A stretch of DNA of 64,000 bases from Micromonospora inositola (lineage in GTDB: Bacteria > Actinomycetota > Actinomycetes > Mycobacteriales > Micromonosporaceae). The stretch covers positions 1,674,001 through 1,738,000 of the forward strand of contig NZ_LT607754.1 in the NCBI RefSeq assembly GCF_900090285.1, read 5' to 3'. Made by a program: the position numbers and the translations under genes. Below are positions 1 to 9,412 of this stretch, one piece after another (the first letter of the stretch is position 1; each line of letters starts with the position of its first letter). The notes below the pieces were generated by a model. It saw only the letters and a list, made by a program, of their open reading frames with translations. It searched no databases and was not told the DNA's origin.

Positions 1-389
1 CTGCGCTGCGCCGGGCTCAGCCGGCCGAGCGCGTGCCGGATGGCGTGCGACGCCAGCGCGGTGCCGGTGGTGTCGTCACCCGCGGGAATCCAGGTCATGT
101 CGACGAGATGGACCTCGGCCGGGCGGCCCCGCCGCAGCCGGACGCCGTCGATGACGAGCCGCCGGGCGACGGTGAAGAGCCACCGGCGGGCGGCATCGGG
201 CTCGGCCGGCACCGAGTCGAGGTGCCGCCAGGCCCGCAGCATCGTCTCCTGGAGCAGATCCTCGGCGGTCTGCCGCTGGTCGCGGGTCAGCACGAGCAGG
301 AGACGCAGCACGGCACGGGCGTGGTCCGCATGCAGCGCGGTCATGCGCTCGGCCCGGCCGGCCGCTGATCCGTCGGGTGCCCGCAGCAC
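1..389 (-). CDS. ECF-type RNA polymerase sigma factor (C-terminus outside window)
   Basis: The first 129 residues are visible; the gene runs off the left edge. Region 2 is clear: TAEDLLQETMLRAW (helix 2.2) followed by ARRWLFTVARRLVID (2.3/2.4), and the linker to region 4 begins with ALGRLSPAQR. This is the usual ECF layout. I chose the GTG at 389 because GGGGAG lies about 5 nt upstream and the frame is closed by a TAG further upstream; an ATG at 403 is in another frame and stops early. It lies 114 nt downstream of the SARP-like regulator on the same strand, so the two may be cotranscribed. No anti-sigma gene is visible, and it may lie outside the window. Confidence 0.8.
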   Translation of the reverse strand, partial: MLRAPDGSAAGRAERMTALHADHARAVLRLLLVLTRDQRQTAEDLLQETMLRAWRHLDSVPAEPDAARRWLFTVARRLVIDGVRLRRGRPAEVHLVDMTWIPAGDDTTGTALASHAIRHALGRLSPAQR

Positions 390-503
390 GACATCTCCCC
401 CATAGGCAGGAGCAACGGTGACTGAGGCACGAGCCTAGGGACGATCGATGCGAATGGACTGACAGGTAAGTGCGGATCGAGTGCCGTCGCCGATCGCAAT
501 CGG

Positions 504-3347
504 TCACGGACGCGACGTGACCGCTGCGAGCAGGCCGGCCAGCCGCCGGCCGGTCCGGGTCTGCGCGTACGGGATCAGGGCCAGCGCCTCCTGCCACGCC
601 CGCACCGCGGCGTCCTGGTCGCCGGCGGCGGCGAGGGCGTCGCCGAGCAGCGCCAGCACCTCCGCGGCCGGCGCCGACGCCGAGGCCTCCTGGTAGGCGA
701 CGGCCGCCTCGCGCCAGCAGTCGACCGCCTTGCCGAGCTCCCGGCGGGCGGAATGCACCTGGCCGAGCACCTCCCACGCCTCGGCGATGCCCAGCCTGTA
801 CTGCGCTCCGCGCGACAGCGCCATCGCCTGCTCGGCGCAGCGCACGGCCTCTTCCTCCCGGCCCAGTTCGGCGTTGCTCGCGGCCATGATCACCAGGGCG
901 TCCGCGAGCAGTTTGTCGTCTCCGGCCGCCCATGGCCCCAGCGCCGCGGAAAGCGCCCGGACGACCTCCTCGTGTCGCCCCTGGGCGCCCAGGATCATCG
1001 CCCGGTTGATCGCGGCCCGGGTCATCTCGCCGTGCAGGCCGAGCCGGGCGAGCAGCACGAGCGCCTGGTCGAGATGCCCGACCGCGGTCTCGTGCTCGCG
1101 CCGGAAGTAGGCCGCCCCGGCCAGGCTGCGGTGCATCCGGGCCTGCCCGACCAGGTCGCCGCCCGCCCGGGCGGCCCCGAGGGCCACCTCGCCGGTCGCC
1201 GTCCAGTCGGCCCACCGGCCGCTGCGGTCGAAGAAGTGCTGCATGCCCAGGGCGAGCTGCCAGGCGTCGGTGTGCCGGCCCTGCCGGGCGGCCCGGCCGA
1301 CCAGCGCGATCAGGACCTGCCGCTCGGCGGTGAACCAGCGCATGGCGTCGCCGTGGCCGGCGAAGCGCAGCGGGGTCTCGCCGGGCCCCGGCTCGATCAT
1401 CGGGTGGTACTCGGAGGCCAGCAGCCGCCGGTGCGCCTGATAGCAGGTGGCCCGGTAGAACTGCAGGCAGCGCAGCTCCGCGGCGGCGCGCTCGGCCGGG
1501 CTGTCGTTCTCCTCGCCGAGCTCCGCGGCATAGGCCAGCAGCAGGTCGTGGGTGCGGTAGCGGCCCGGCAGGTCCTCGCTGATCAGGTGCGCGCGGCTCA
1601 GCTCGCCGATCAGCGCCCGCCCGGTCCGCAGCGGGACGCCGGCCAGGCCCGCCGCCCCGGCGATCGAGATGTCGGGGCCGGGATGGATCGGCAGCAGCCG
1701 GAAGAGCCGGGCGGCCGGGGCGGAGAGTGCCTGGTAGGACCAGGAGAAGACGGCACGCAGGCCGGTCTGCGGGTCGTCGCCGTCGAAGCCGTCCAGGCTC
1801 CCGGGCGCTTGGGCCAGCTCGGCGGCGATCTGCGCCGGTGGCGTCCGCGGCAGGCTCGCCGCTCGGGCGGCCACCACGGCCAGCGCGAGCGGCAGCCGCC
1901 CGCAGCTGGCGATGATGGCGTCGATCGCGGCCGGGTCCGCCGCGACGCGGCTGGCGCCGAGCGGCCCGAGGAGCGCCGCGCGGGCCTCGTCGAGGCTCGG
2001 CAGGTCGACCGGCAACGGGTGGGCGCCGGCCGTGGTCAGCAGGCTGCTGAGCCGGCTGCGGCTGGTGACGATCACCAGACAGTCGGGGCTGCCCGGCAGC
2101 AGGTGCCGGATCTGCTCGGCGTCCCGGCAGTTGTCGAGCACGATCAGCAGGCGCCGGCCGGCAAGGCTGCTGCGGTACATGCCCGCCTGGGCGTGCAGCT
2201 CGGCGGGAATGCCCTCCTGGGGCACCCCGAGCGAGCCGAGGAACCCGCGCAGCGCCTCGGCCGGGCTCATCGCCGGCTCCCGCCCGTCGTATCCGCGCAG
2301 GTCGACATACAGCTGCCCGTCCGGGTAGCCGGCGGCGAACTCGTGGGCGAGGTGGACGGCGAGGGCGGTCTTGCCGATCCCGGGCATGCCGTCGATCGCG
2401 AGCACCGCCGGCCCGCCCGGACGCGCGACCGCCGCGCGGGCCTCGGCGATGAGGTCGTCCCGGCCGCTGAAGAAGGGCAGGTCCGGCGGCAGCTGCGCGG
2501 GCCGGGGGAGTGGCGACGGCGACTCGGTACGCGCCGGCCGGGTGCGCTGGTGCAGCAGCCGGTCGTACGCCTCCCGCAGCTCCTCGCCCGGATCGATGCC
2601 CAGGTCGTCGGAGAGCCGGCGGCGCACCACCCGGTACATCTCGACGGCTTCCGCCTGGCGGCCGTCGGCGGCGAGCGCGAGCAGCAACCGGCTCTGCAGC
2701 GACTCGTCGAGCGGGTGCTGCTCGGCGGCGTGCCGCAACGGCGCCAGCACCGCGCCCAGCCGGCCGCAGCGCTCGGCGGCGTCGGCGGCCTCGCGCACGG
2801 CCTGGGCGCGTTCGGCCTCCACGGCGAGGAACGCAGGATGCAGGCGGGAGGCCGGTTCCAGGCCCGCGGCGCACCGGCCGCGCCACAGCCGCAGCCCGTC
2901 GAGGGAATGCCGCAGCGCCGACTCCGGGTCGCCGTCCTGCAGGCTCCGGCCGGCCAGCCGGCTCAGCGACCGGAACTTCAGCAGGTCAAGGGACTCCTCG
3001 TCGGCGCGCAGCCGATAGCCCGAGAGCTCCCGGAGGATGTGCCGGCCCGCCGACCGGGTGGCCAGGCCGGGCTCGAGCAGCCGCCGGAGCACCCCGACGT
3101 GCCGGTGCACGACGTTCGCGGCGCTGGCCGGAGCCTCCTCGTCCCAGAGCAGGTCGACCAGCTCGGCCAGGGAGACCGGTGAACCGGCCCGGGCCAGCAG
3201 CAACGCGAGCACCAGGCGCTGCTGGCGGGCGCCCAGACGCAGCTCGGCGCCGGCGCGGACGACCCTGATCGAGCCGAGCACCGAGAAGCCGATCGTCTCG
3301 CCCGCCTCCGCCCGCACACCGGCAACGGTAACCGGCCGATCCGCCAC
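504..3347 (-). CDS. SARP/AfsR-type regulator: winged helix, BTAD, NB-ARC, TPR
   Basis: Large STAND-type transcription factor of about 947 aa. In order: an OmpR-like DNA-binding domain (about residues 21-117, FSVLGSIRVV to the recognition helix near SLAELVDLLW), a bacterial transcriptional activation domain (about 124-269, ending YDRLLHQR), a P-loop ATPase (GMPGIGKTAL at about 320-329; RLLIVLDN as Walker B), then TPR-like helices to the end. AfsR/SARP proteins activate secondary-metabolite or developmental genes, but no target cluster is adjacent. The start is uncertain: GTG 3347 and GTG 3317 both lie just before the winged helix, and neither has a good ribosome binding site. The open frame continues upstream but would overlap the Rieske gene. 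Confidence 0.85.
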   Translation of the reverse strand: MADRPVTVAGVRAEAGETIGFSVLGSIRVVRAGAELRLGARQQRLVLALLLARAGSPVSLAELVDLLWDEEAPASAANVVHRHVGVLRRLLEPGLATRSAGRHILRELSGYRLRADEESLDLLKFRSLSRLAGRSLQDGDPESALRHSLDGLRLWRGRCAAGLEPASRLHPAFLAVEAERAQAVREAADAAERCGRLGAVLAPLRHAAEQHPLDESLQSRLLLALAADGRQAEAVEMYRVVRRRLSDDLGIDPGEELREAYDRLLHQRTRPARTESPSPLPRPAQLPPDLPFFSGRDDLIAEARAAVARPGGPAVLAIDGMPGIGKTALAVHLAHEFAAGYPDGQLYVDLRGYDGREPAMSPAEALRGFLGSLGVPQEGIPAELHAQAGMYRSSLAGRRLLIVLDNCRDAEQIRHLLPGSPDCLVIVTSRSRLSSLLTTAGAHPLPVDLPSLDEARAALLGPLGASRVAADPAAIDAIIASCGRLPLALAVVAARAASLPRTPPAQIAAELAQAPGSLDGFDGDDPQTGLRAVFSWSYQALSAPAARLFRLLPIHPGPDISIAGAAGLAGVPLRTGRALIGELSRAHLISEDLPGRYRTHDLLLAYAAELGEENDSPAERAAAELRCLQFYRATCYQAHRRLLASEYHPMIEPGPGETPLRFAGHGDAMRWFTAERQVLIALVGRAARQGRHTDAWQLALGMQHFFDRSGRWADWTATGEVALGAARAGGDLVGQARMHRSLAGAAYFRREHETAVGHLDQALVLLARLGLHGEMTRAAINRAMILGAQGRHEEVVRALSAALGPWAAGDDKLLADALVIMAASNAELGREEEAVRCAEQAMALSRGAQYRLGIAEAWEVLGQVHSARRELGKAVDCWREAAVAYQEASASAPAAEVLALLGDALAAAGDQDAAVRAWQEALALIPYAQTRTGRRLAGLLAAVTSRP

Positions 3348-3426
3348 CCGGAGCTTGCGACCACAGGCCCAGGGGCGGGACTGGGTCTTCGACCCCGGCG
3401 CGGCACGCGGCGGTCGTCGGCCGCCG

Positions 3427-4278
3427 TCAGGGCAGGCGGGTCTCCAGGACCCCGTCGACCACCCGGGTCGGCAGGATCTGCTGGTCGTTCGCGGACGGCC
3501 CGTGCATGACCTCGCCACCGTTGAGCCGGAAGGTGCTGCCGTGCCAGGGGCAGACCACACAGTCGTGGCCGTCGACCTCCTGCACCTCGCCCTGGCCGAG
3601 CGGGCCGCTCTGGTGCGGGCAGCGTTCCAGCATCACGGTGACCTCGTCGCCGTGCCGGTAGAGGATCACCGAGACGTCGTCCACCTCCCGGGTGACCAGC
3701 TGCCGCTGCGGCAGCGTCGCCATGTCCGCCACCGAGTGCCAGCCGTCGCTGATCCGGTGCAGCTCGGAGACGCTCTGGGTGGTCTGCGCCCCCTGCTTGT
3801 ACGCCAGGTGCCCGCCCAGGTACGCCCCGGTGCTCGCCGCGGAGAGTCCCAGGTAGGCCAGCGCCTTGCCCAGCCCGTGCCGCCCGTTCAGCCGGGCGGC
3901 CAGCGAGCCCGCGTAGAGGGCCACCCCGATGGTGTTGGAGGCTGCGTGCACCAGGCCGACCCGGCGCTGGTCGCGGGTCAGGCCGGCCCAGTCGTTGAGC
4001 CCGGCCACGGCGGCCGGCATCGCGCTGAGCGTGCCGAGCCCAACCAGTGCGGTGGCGGCCCGGCGCTGCCCGGGCAGCAGGTCGACCACAGCAGCGGAGA
4101 TCCAGGCGCCGACCGGCACCTGCACCATCGCCGGGTGCAGCGGGTGGCCGAGCCAGACGCCGTGCAGCGCGTCCCGGACCCGCTGCGGACGCAGGGTGGC
4201 CTGGACAATCCGCTGCAACCGGTCGCCCACCCGGTCCAGCGCGGAGGCCTGTTCGAGTTTCGTCAGCAGTTCACGCAC
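3427..4278 (-). CDS. DUF2231 membrane domain fused to Rieske [2Fe-2S] domain
   Basis: The N-terminal two thirds is a DUF2231-like membrane region (LHGVWLGHPLHPAMVQVP then several hydrophobic helices). The C-terminal 100 residues are a Rieske ferredoxin fold with both cluster-binding boxes, CPHQSGPLG (Cys, His) and CVVCPWHGS (Cys, His). It is probably a membrane-anchored electron-transfer protein; partner unknown. I prefer GTG 4278 (VRELLTKLEQ, GGGAAG 9 nt upstream); an in-frame ATG at 4347 would add 23 residues that look non-conserved. It is divergent from the riboswitch-nrdAB unit, with the promoters sharing about 140 nt. Confidence 0.82.
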   Translation of the reverse strand: MRELLTKLEQASALDRVGDRLQRIVQATLRPQRVRDALHGVWLGHPLHPAMVQVPVGAWISAAVVDLLPGQRRAATALVGLGTLSAMPAAVAGLNDWAGLTRDQRRVGLVHAASNTIGVALYAGSLAARLNGRHGLGKALAYLGLSAASTGAYLGGHLAYKQGAQTTQSVSELHRISDGWHSVADMATLPQRQLVTREVDDVSVILYRHGDEVTVMLERCPHQSGPLGQGEVQEVDGHDCVVCPWHGSTFRLNGGEVMHGPSANDQQILPTRVVDGVLETRLP

Positions 4279-4417
4279 CCGGTCCGACTTCCCGGCAGGA
4301 GCCGCCCCAAACCGGGCGGCGGGACACACAACCGGGTGACTCGCCATCGTGGACGACACGCCCACAGCATGTGGTGTGTTGGCTTTTCCCGACCCACTAC
4401 ATCTAGGATCACTTTCA

Positions 4418-4634
4418 CTGCTGGTTCGACCTGGCGACAGGTCAGCCAGGCGCGGCACCCGCCAGGCGTCGCGTTCGAACAGGGAACCCGGTGCGAATCC
4501 GGGACTGCCCCGCAGCGGTGAGCGGGAACGACCGCCGTCATCAAGCACTGGGCCCGACGGGGCCTGGGAAGCGACGGCCAGTAGGCGTACGCGCAAACGC
4601 GTCGGCCCGTGAGTCCGAAGACCTGCCAGCAGGG
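4418..4634 (+). promoter_or_regulatory. Cobalamin (B12) riboswitch upstream of nrdAB
   Basis: The canonical B12-riboswitch core is readable: GGTGCGAATCCGGGACTGCC near 4490-4509, CCGCAGCGGTGAGCGGGAAC after it, the GGGAAGCGACGGCCAGTAGG arm near 4566-4585, and the 3' box GTGAGTCCGAAGACCTGCC near 4609-4625. The flanks CTGGCGACAGGT and ACCTGCCAG can close the P1 helix. An 8-bp hairpin at 4634-4651 (GCGCGCCG/CGGCGCGC) follows with no U-run and may be part of the expression platform. The nrdA start lies 145 nt downstream. B12-controlled class I nrdAB is known in Streptomyces, where a B12-dependent class II enzyme can take over, so repression by B12 is expected here. Confidence 0.95.
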
Positions 4635-4778
4635 CGCGCCGTCCGGCGCGCGTACCACCTCGGGGCCTCGTGGGAGGGCCGTCGAGCCGTACGGAGCACC
4701 GCCGGCACACCGACCGGCGGCGATCCGGCGTGCCGTCGCGCCCTCCCGCGGGTCCACACCGACCACTCAGGAGAGCAC

Positions 4779-7178
4779 GTGACGGCGTCATCCACCCTTT
4801 CCCCGCCCGCGGTCGACGCGCTGCGGAATCTGCTGCACCGGCACCACCACGACCTGCCCGACACCGACCCGGACCGGATCCTCGCCCTGGTCGGGTCGGG
4901 GCGTACCGCCCGGGCCGACGGGGCGGAGCTGACCGAGCTGGCCATCGCGGCGGCGGGCGGCCTGATCGCCGAGGAGCCCGCGTACGCCCGGCTCGCCGCG
5001 CGCCTGCTCGCCGGGCGGATCGCCGACGAGACCACCGCCCAGGGCATCACCGGCTTCGGCGACAGCGTCACGGCCGCGTACGCCGAAGGGCTGCTGGACC
5101 CCGGCTTCGCCGGCTTCGTCGCGACGCACGCCGACGCCCTCGACGGCCTGATCGACCACGCCCACGACGACGCGTTCGAGTACTTCGGGCTGCGCACGCT
5201 GTACGACCGCTACCTGCTGCGCCACCCGGACAGCCGGGCGGTGCTGGAACGGCCGCAGCACTTCTGGCTGCGGGTGGCCACCGGCCTGTCGGACACCGTC
5301 GAGGAGGCCGGCGAGCTGTACCGGCTCATGGCCCGGTTGGCGTACCTGCCCAGCTCGCCGACGCTGTTCAACGCCGGCGCCCGGCATCAGCAGCTCTCCT
5401 CCTGCTTCCTGGTGGATTCGCCGCGCGACGAGCTGGACTCGATCTACGAGCGCTACACGCAGGTGGCGAAGCTGTCCAAGTTCGCCGGGGGGATCGGCAT
5501 CTCGTGGTCCCGGGTGCGCTCGCGGGGGTCGCTGATCCGGGGCACCAACGGCCGATCCAACGGCATCGTGCCCTGGCTGCGCACGCTGGACGCGAGCGTG
5601 GCGGCGGTCAACCAGGGCGGCCGGCGCAAGGGCGCGGCCTGCGTCTACCTGGACACCTGGCACGCCGACATCGAGGAATTCCTGGAGCTGCGGGACAACA
5701 CCGGCGACGAGGCCCGGCGTACACACAACCTCAACCTGGCCAACTGGGTGCCCGACGAGTTCATGCGCCGGGTCGAGGCGGACGCCGACTGGTCGCTCTT
5801 CGACCCGAAGGAGGTGCCGGAGCTGGTCGACCTCTGGGGCGACGAGTTCGACGCCGCGTACCGGGCCGCGGAGGCGGCGGGCCGGGCCGCGCGGACGCTG
5901 CCGGCCCGCAGCCTGTACGCGCGGATGATGCGCACCCTGGCGCAGACCGGCAACGGCTGGATGACGTTCAAGGACGCAGCGAACCGGACCTGCAACCAGG
6001 TCGGCAACGGCGGCGGGGTGGTGCACCACTCCAACCTGTGCACCGAGATCCTCGAGGTGACCAGCGACGACGAGACGGCGGTCTGCACCCTCGGCTCGAT
6101 CAACCTGGCCGCGCACCTGATGCCGGTCACCGGGCCCGACGCCGGGTCCGGCCCCACGGCCTCCGGCGTCGACTTCCCGGCACTGGCGCGCACCGTCCGG
6201 CTGGCGGTCGGGGCGCTGGACCGGGCGATCGACCGGAACTGGTTTCCCACCGAGCAGGCCGCGACCGCGCACCGGCGCTGGCGGCCCCTCGGGCTGGGCG
6301 TGATGGGGCTGGCCGACGTGCTCGCCGCGCTGCGGCTGCCGTTCGACGCGCCGGAGGCGCTGACCCTGTCGACCCGGATCGCCGAGGAGATCGCCCTTGC
6401 CGCGTACGACGCGTCGGCCGATCTGGCGTCGGCGCGCGGGGCGCATCCGGCGTACCCGCTGACCCGGGCGGCGGACGGGGTGCTGCATCCGGACCACTGG
6501 CCGGACGCCCGGCCCACCCGCCCGGAGGCCTGGGCCGCGCTGCGGGACAAGATCGCCCGACACGGGCTGCGCAACTCGCTGCTGGTGGCGATCGCCCCGA
6601 CCGCGACGATCGCCTCGATCGCCGGCTGCTCCGAGTGCGTCGAGCCGCTGGTCTCCAACGTCTTCAAGCGGGAGACCCTTTCCGGGGAGTTCCTCCAGGT
6701 CAACCGGCACCTGGTCACCGACCTGAAGCGGCTGGGCCGGTGGACGCCGCAGACCCGGGACGCGATCAAGCGGGCGGACGGCTCGGTGCGGGAACTGGAC
6801 CTGCCGGCGGAGCTGAGGGCGTTGTACCGCACCGCCTGGGAGCTGCCGCAGAAGGCCCTGATCGACCTGGCCGCCGCGCGGGCCCCGTACGTGGACCAGG
6901 CGCAGTCGCTCAACCTGTTCCAGGCCAGCCCGACCATCGGCCGACTCTCCTCGATGTACGCGTACGCCTGGCGGGCCGGCCTGAAGACCACCTACTACCT
7001 GCGTTCGCGCCCGGCCACCCGGATCGCCCAGACCACCGTCGCCACGGCCCCGGCCGCCGTGCCATTGCCGGCACAGCCGAAACCCGCCGCGCAGGCCCTG
7101 CTCACCCTGTCCGTCGGCGACGGCGAGGCGATCGCCTGCTCGCTGGAGAACCCCGAGATCTGCGAGGCCTGCCAGTGA
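4779..7178 (+). CDS. nrdA: Class I ribonucleoside-diphosphate reductase, large (catalytic) subunit
   Basis: Reduces ribonucleoside diphosphates to deoxy forms with the NrdB radical subunit; 799 aa. Active-site residues are present: Cys209 (SSCFLVDSP), the radical-site NLCTE with Asn419, Cys421 and Glu423, the second disulfide Cys436 (AVCTLGS), and the C-terminal redox pair CEAC at 795-798. The start is GTG 4779, preceded by CAGGAGAG at 4768-4775. The N-terminal 80 residues are too divergent to call an intact ATP-cone. nrdB follows after 2 nt. Family knowledge: Streptomyces has the same riboswitch-nrdAB unit but with nrdS downstream; no nrdS-like gene is visible here. Confidence 0.96.
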   Translation: MTASSTLSPPAVDALRNLLHRHHHDLPDTDPDRILALVGSGRTARADGAELTELAIAAAGGLIAEEPAYARLAARLLAGRIADETTAQGITGFGDSVTAAYAEGLLDPGFAGFVATHADALDGLIDHAHDDAFEYFGLRTLYDRYLLRHPDSRAVLERPQHFWLRVATGLSDTVEEAGELYRLMARLAYLPSSPTLFNAGARHQQLSSCFLVDSPRDELDSIYERYTQVAKLSKFAGGIGISWSRVRSRGSLIRGTNGRSNGIVPWLRTLDASVAAVNQGGRRKGAACVYLDTWHADIEEFLELRDNTGDEARRTHNLNLANWVPDEFMRRVEADADWSLFDPKEVPELVDLWGDEFDAAYRAAEAAGRAARTLPARSLYARMMRTLAQTGNGWMTFKDAANRTCNQVGNGGGVVHHSNLCTEILEVTSDDETAVCTLGSINLAAHLMPVTGPDAGSGPTASGVDFPALARTVRLAVGALDRAIDRNWFPTEQAATAHRRWRPLGLGVMGLADVLAALRLPFDAPEALTLSTRIAEEIALAAYDASADLASARGAHPAYPLTRAADGVLHPDHWPDARPTRPEAWAALRDKIARHGLRNSLLVAIAPTATIASIAGCSECVEPLVSNVFKRETLSGEFLQVNRHLVTDLKRLGRWTPQTRDAIKRADGSVRELDLPAELRALYRTAWELPQKALIDLAAARAPYVDQAQSLNLFQASPTIGRLSSMYAYAWRAGLKTTYYLRSRPATRIAQTTVATAPAAVPLPAQPKPAAQALLTLSVGDGEAIACSLENPEICEACQ

Positions 7179-7180
7179 GG

Positions 7181-8176
7181 ATGCTGCTCGACCCCGGCAT
7201 GGATCTGACCCTGCGACCGATGCGCTACCCGGACTTCTACGAGCGGTTCCGGGCGGCAATTCGCAACACCTGGACCGTGGAGGAGGTGGACCTGGCCTCC
7301 GACGTACCCGATCTGGCGAAGCTCTCCGAAGGCGAGCGGCACCTGGTCCACCGCCTGGTGGCGTTCTTCGCCACCGGCGACACGATCGTGGCGAACAACC
7401 TGGTGCTCAACCTCTATCAGCACGTCAACGCGCCCGAGGCCCGGCTGTATCTCTCCCGCCAGCTCTTCGAGGAGGCGGTGCACGTCCAGTTCTATCTGAC
7501 CCTGCTGGACACCTACCTGCCCGATCACGCCGAGCGGGCCCGCGCGTTCGCGGCGATCGAGCACATCCCGTCGATCCGCGACAAGGCGGAGTTCTGCTTC
7601 CGCTGGATCGACTCGATCGGGTCGCTGCACCGGCTGGAGAACCGGGCCGACCGGCGGGCGTTCCTGCTCAACCTGATCTGTTTCGCCGCCTGCGTGGAGG
7701 GGCTGTTCTTCTACGGCGCCTTCGCGTACGTCTACTGGCTGCGCTCGCGCGGCCTGCTCTCCGGGCTGGCCACCGGCACCAACTGGGTGTTCCGCGACGA
7801 GTCGATGCACATGGAGTTCGCCTTCACGGTGGTGGACACCGTCCGGGCGGAGGAACCCGACCTCTTCGACGACGAGATCGCCGCGCAGGTGCGGGCCATG
7901 CTCGACGAGGCGGTCGCGTCGGAGCTGGCCTTCGCCCGGGACCTCTGCGGCGACGGCCTGTCGGGCATGAACACCGCTGACATGCGCCGCTACCTGGAGT
8001 ACGTCGCGGACGCGCGGCTCGCCCGGCTCGGGCTGCCGCCGGCGTACGGGTCGGCGAACCCGTTCCCGTTCATGGAGCTGCAGGACGTGCAGGAGCTGAC
8101 CAACTTCTTCGAGCGGCGGGTGTCGGCGTACCAGGTGGCGGTCGAGGGGACGGTGGCGCTGGACGAGGTGTTCTGA
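7181..8176 (+). CDS. nrdB: Class I ribonucleoside-diphosphate reductase, small (radical) subunit
   Basis: Ferritin-like diiron protein of 331 aa that generates the radical used by NrdA. Iron-site candidates are Asp67 (FFATGDT), Glu98 and His101 (FEEAVHVQFY), and the second E/H pair in FRDESMHMEF. Tyr105, four residues after His101, sits where the radical tyrosine is in tyrosyl-type enzymes, so this is not the Phe-containing subclass Ic. The C-terminal peptide GTVALDEVF is the expected NrdA-docking tail. It starts 2 nt after the nrdA stop and shares the B12 riboswitch. Confidence 0.96.
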   Translation: MLLDPGMDLTLRPMRYPDFYERFRAAIRNTWTVEEVDLASDVPDLAKLSEGERHLVHRLVAFFATGDTIVANNLVLNLYQHVNAPEARLYLSRQLFEEAVHVQFYLTLLDTYLPDHAERARAFAAIEHIPSIRDKAEFCFRWIDSIGSLHRLENRADRRAFLLNLICFAACVEGLFFYGAFAYVYWLRSRGLLSGLATGTNWVFRDESMHMEFAFTVVDTVRAEEPDLFDDEIAAQVRAMLDEAVASELAFARDLCGDGLSGMNTADMRRYLEYVADARLARLGLPPAYGSANPFPFMELQDVQELTNFFERRVSAYQVAVEGTVALDEVF

Positions 8177-8225
8177 CGGTCGATATCGGTGGCGCCGGGG
8201 GTCGGCCGGGCGGCAGGGTGGCCGC

Positions 8226-9125
8226 ATGTACGTGCACGCCTCCCGCCCCCTGGGCGCCTCGACGGCCGTACGGCTGACCGCGGGCCTCGCCCGGCCGGAC
8301 GCCGTACCGCCGCCGCTGCTGATGCTGCTCGGGATGGTCTCCACCCAGGTCGGCGCGGCGGTTGCCAAGCAGCTCTTCACCGCGACCAGCCCGGGCGGCA
8401 CCACCACCCTGCGGCTCGGCCTCGGCGCGCTCGTCCTGCTCGCGGCCAGCCGGCCGGGGCTGCGGCTGGGCTGGCGGGCGGCCGGGCTGGTCGGGGCGTT
8501 CGGGGTGGCCATGGCGGCCATGAACCTCGCCTTCTACGCCGCCCTGCAACGGGTGCCGCTGGGGGTGGCGGTCACCGTCGGCTTCGCCGGCCCGCTGCTG
8601 GTGTCGCTGCTGGGCAGCCGCCGGTTCACCGACGTGCTCTGGGCGGCGCTGGCCGGCACGGGCGTGCTGCTGCTCGCCGGGCTCGGCGGGGTCGGCGTGG
8701 ACGCCGTCGGCCTGCTGCTCTGCGCGCTGATCGCGGTCGGCTGGGCCGGGTACGTGCTGCTCGGCAAGGCGATGAGTGGACACGTGCCGGGCACCCGGGG
8801 GCTGGCGGCGGGGATGGCGGTGGGCGCGCTCTGCGTACTCCCCTTCGGGGTGGCGTCGGGCGGCGCGGAGCTGCTCGACCCGCGGATCCTCGCGCTCGGG
8901 CTCGGGGTGGCGCTGCTGTCGTCGGTGCTGCCGTACTCGGCGGAGCTGGCCGCGCTGCGCCGGCTGCCGGCGCGGGTCTTCGCGGTGCTGCTCAGCCTGG
9001 AACCGGCCGTGGCGGCACTGGTCGGCGCGCTGCTCCTGGGCGAGCTGCTGGCCTGGCCGCAGCTGCTCGGGGTGGGCTGCGTGGTGGGCGCCGCCCTCGG
9101 CGCCACCCTGGCCCGCCGCGCCTGA
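8226..9125 (+). CDS. EamA/RhtA-family inner-membrane exporter
   Basis: About 299 aa and ten hydrophobic segments in two homologous halves, as in drug/metabolite transporters. The second half carries LPYSAELAALRRLPARVF and LLSLEPAVAALVG, typical of RhtA-like amino-acid/homoserine exporters. Probably exports a small metabolite; substrate not deducible. The start ATG 8226 follows GGCAGGGTGGCCGC with only a weak ribosome binding site. It lies 49 nt after nrdB on the same strand but is functionally unrelated. Confidence 0.85.
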   Translation: MYVHASRPLGASTAVRLTAGLARPDAVPPPLLMLLGMVSTQVGAAVAKQLFTATSPGGTTTLRLGLGALVLLAASRPGLRLGWRAAGLVGAFGVAMAAMNLAFYAALQRVPLGVAVTVGFAGPLLVSLLGSRRFTDVLWAALAGTGVLLLAGLGGVGVDAVGLLLCALIAVGWAGYVLLGKAMSGHVPGTRGLAAGMAVGALCVLPFGVASGGAELLDPRILALGLGVALLSSVLPYSAELAALRRLPARVFAVLLSLEPAVAALVGALLLGELLAWPQLLGVGCVVGAALGATLARRA

Positions 9126-9163
9126 CCGTCGGCGCGGACCGCCGGGAGCCGCCGCCGCGCCGG

Positions 9164-9412
9164 TCACCGGGCGCGCGCCCAGGACAGGAACCGCTCGGTC
9201 AGATTCTCCGGCGCGGCGTGGCCGTTGAGCTGGGGCAACTGCGCGCCGGCCTCGGCCATCAGGGTGCCGAGGTAGACCAGCAGCGCGGTCCGGTCGTCGC
9301 GGTACTCGACCAGTAGGGAGAGTCGCGCCGGCTGGCAGGGCCACTCCGCGCCGCAGCCCCGGCAGCGCCACAGCGGGCGCATTGGCAGGTGCGGCCGGGA
9401 CGGGCGGCTCAC
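9164..9412 (-). CDS. Small CxxC protein, unknown function
   Basis: 82 aa. The only recognisable element is a zinc-ribbon-like box near the N-terminus, WRCRGCGAEWPC, followed by a helical region (LLVEYRDDRTALLVYLGTLM) and a C-terminal FLSWARAR. The family recurs next to HTH-DUF5753 genes in Micromonospora and is often labelled flavin reductase, which nothing in the sequence supports. I chose GTG 9412 because it forms a GTGA overlap with the stop of the upstream small gene, implying translational coupling; the internal ATG 9382 lacks a ribosome binding site. Confidence 0.6.
   Translation of the reverse strand: MSRPSRPHLPMRPLWRCRGCGAEWPCQPARLSLLVEYRDDRTALLVYLGTLMAEAGAQLPQLNGHAAPENLTERFLSWARAR

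Noticed and set aside
76..2886. 936-aa open frame inside the SARP-like regulator
   Set aside because: Arg/Pro/Ala-rich shadow in another frame on the same strand; the overlapping frame encodes clear wHTH, BTAD and P-loop motifs.
753..3182. 809-aa plus-strand open frame
   Set aside because: Antisense shadow of the regulator, with no domain-like segments.
4670..6800. Long Arg/Gly-rich frame across nrdA that only becomes meaningful as nrdB
   Set aside because: The portion before 7181 is a shadow of nrdA; the real gene starts at ATG 7181.
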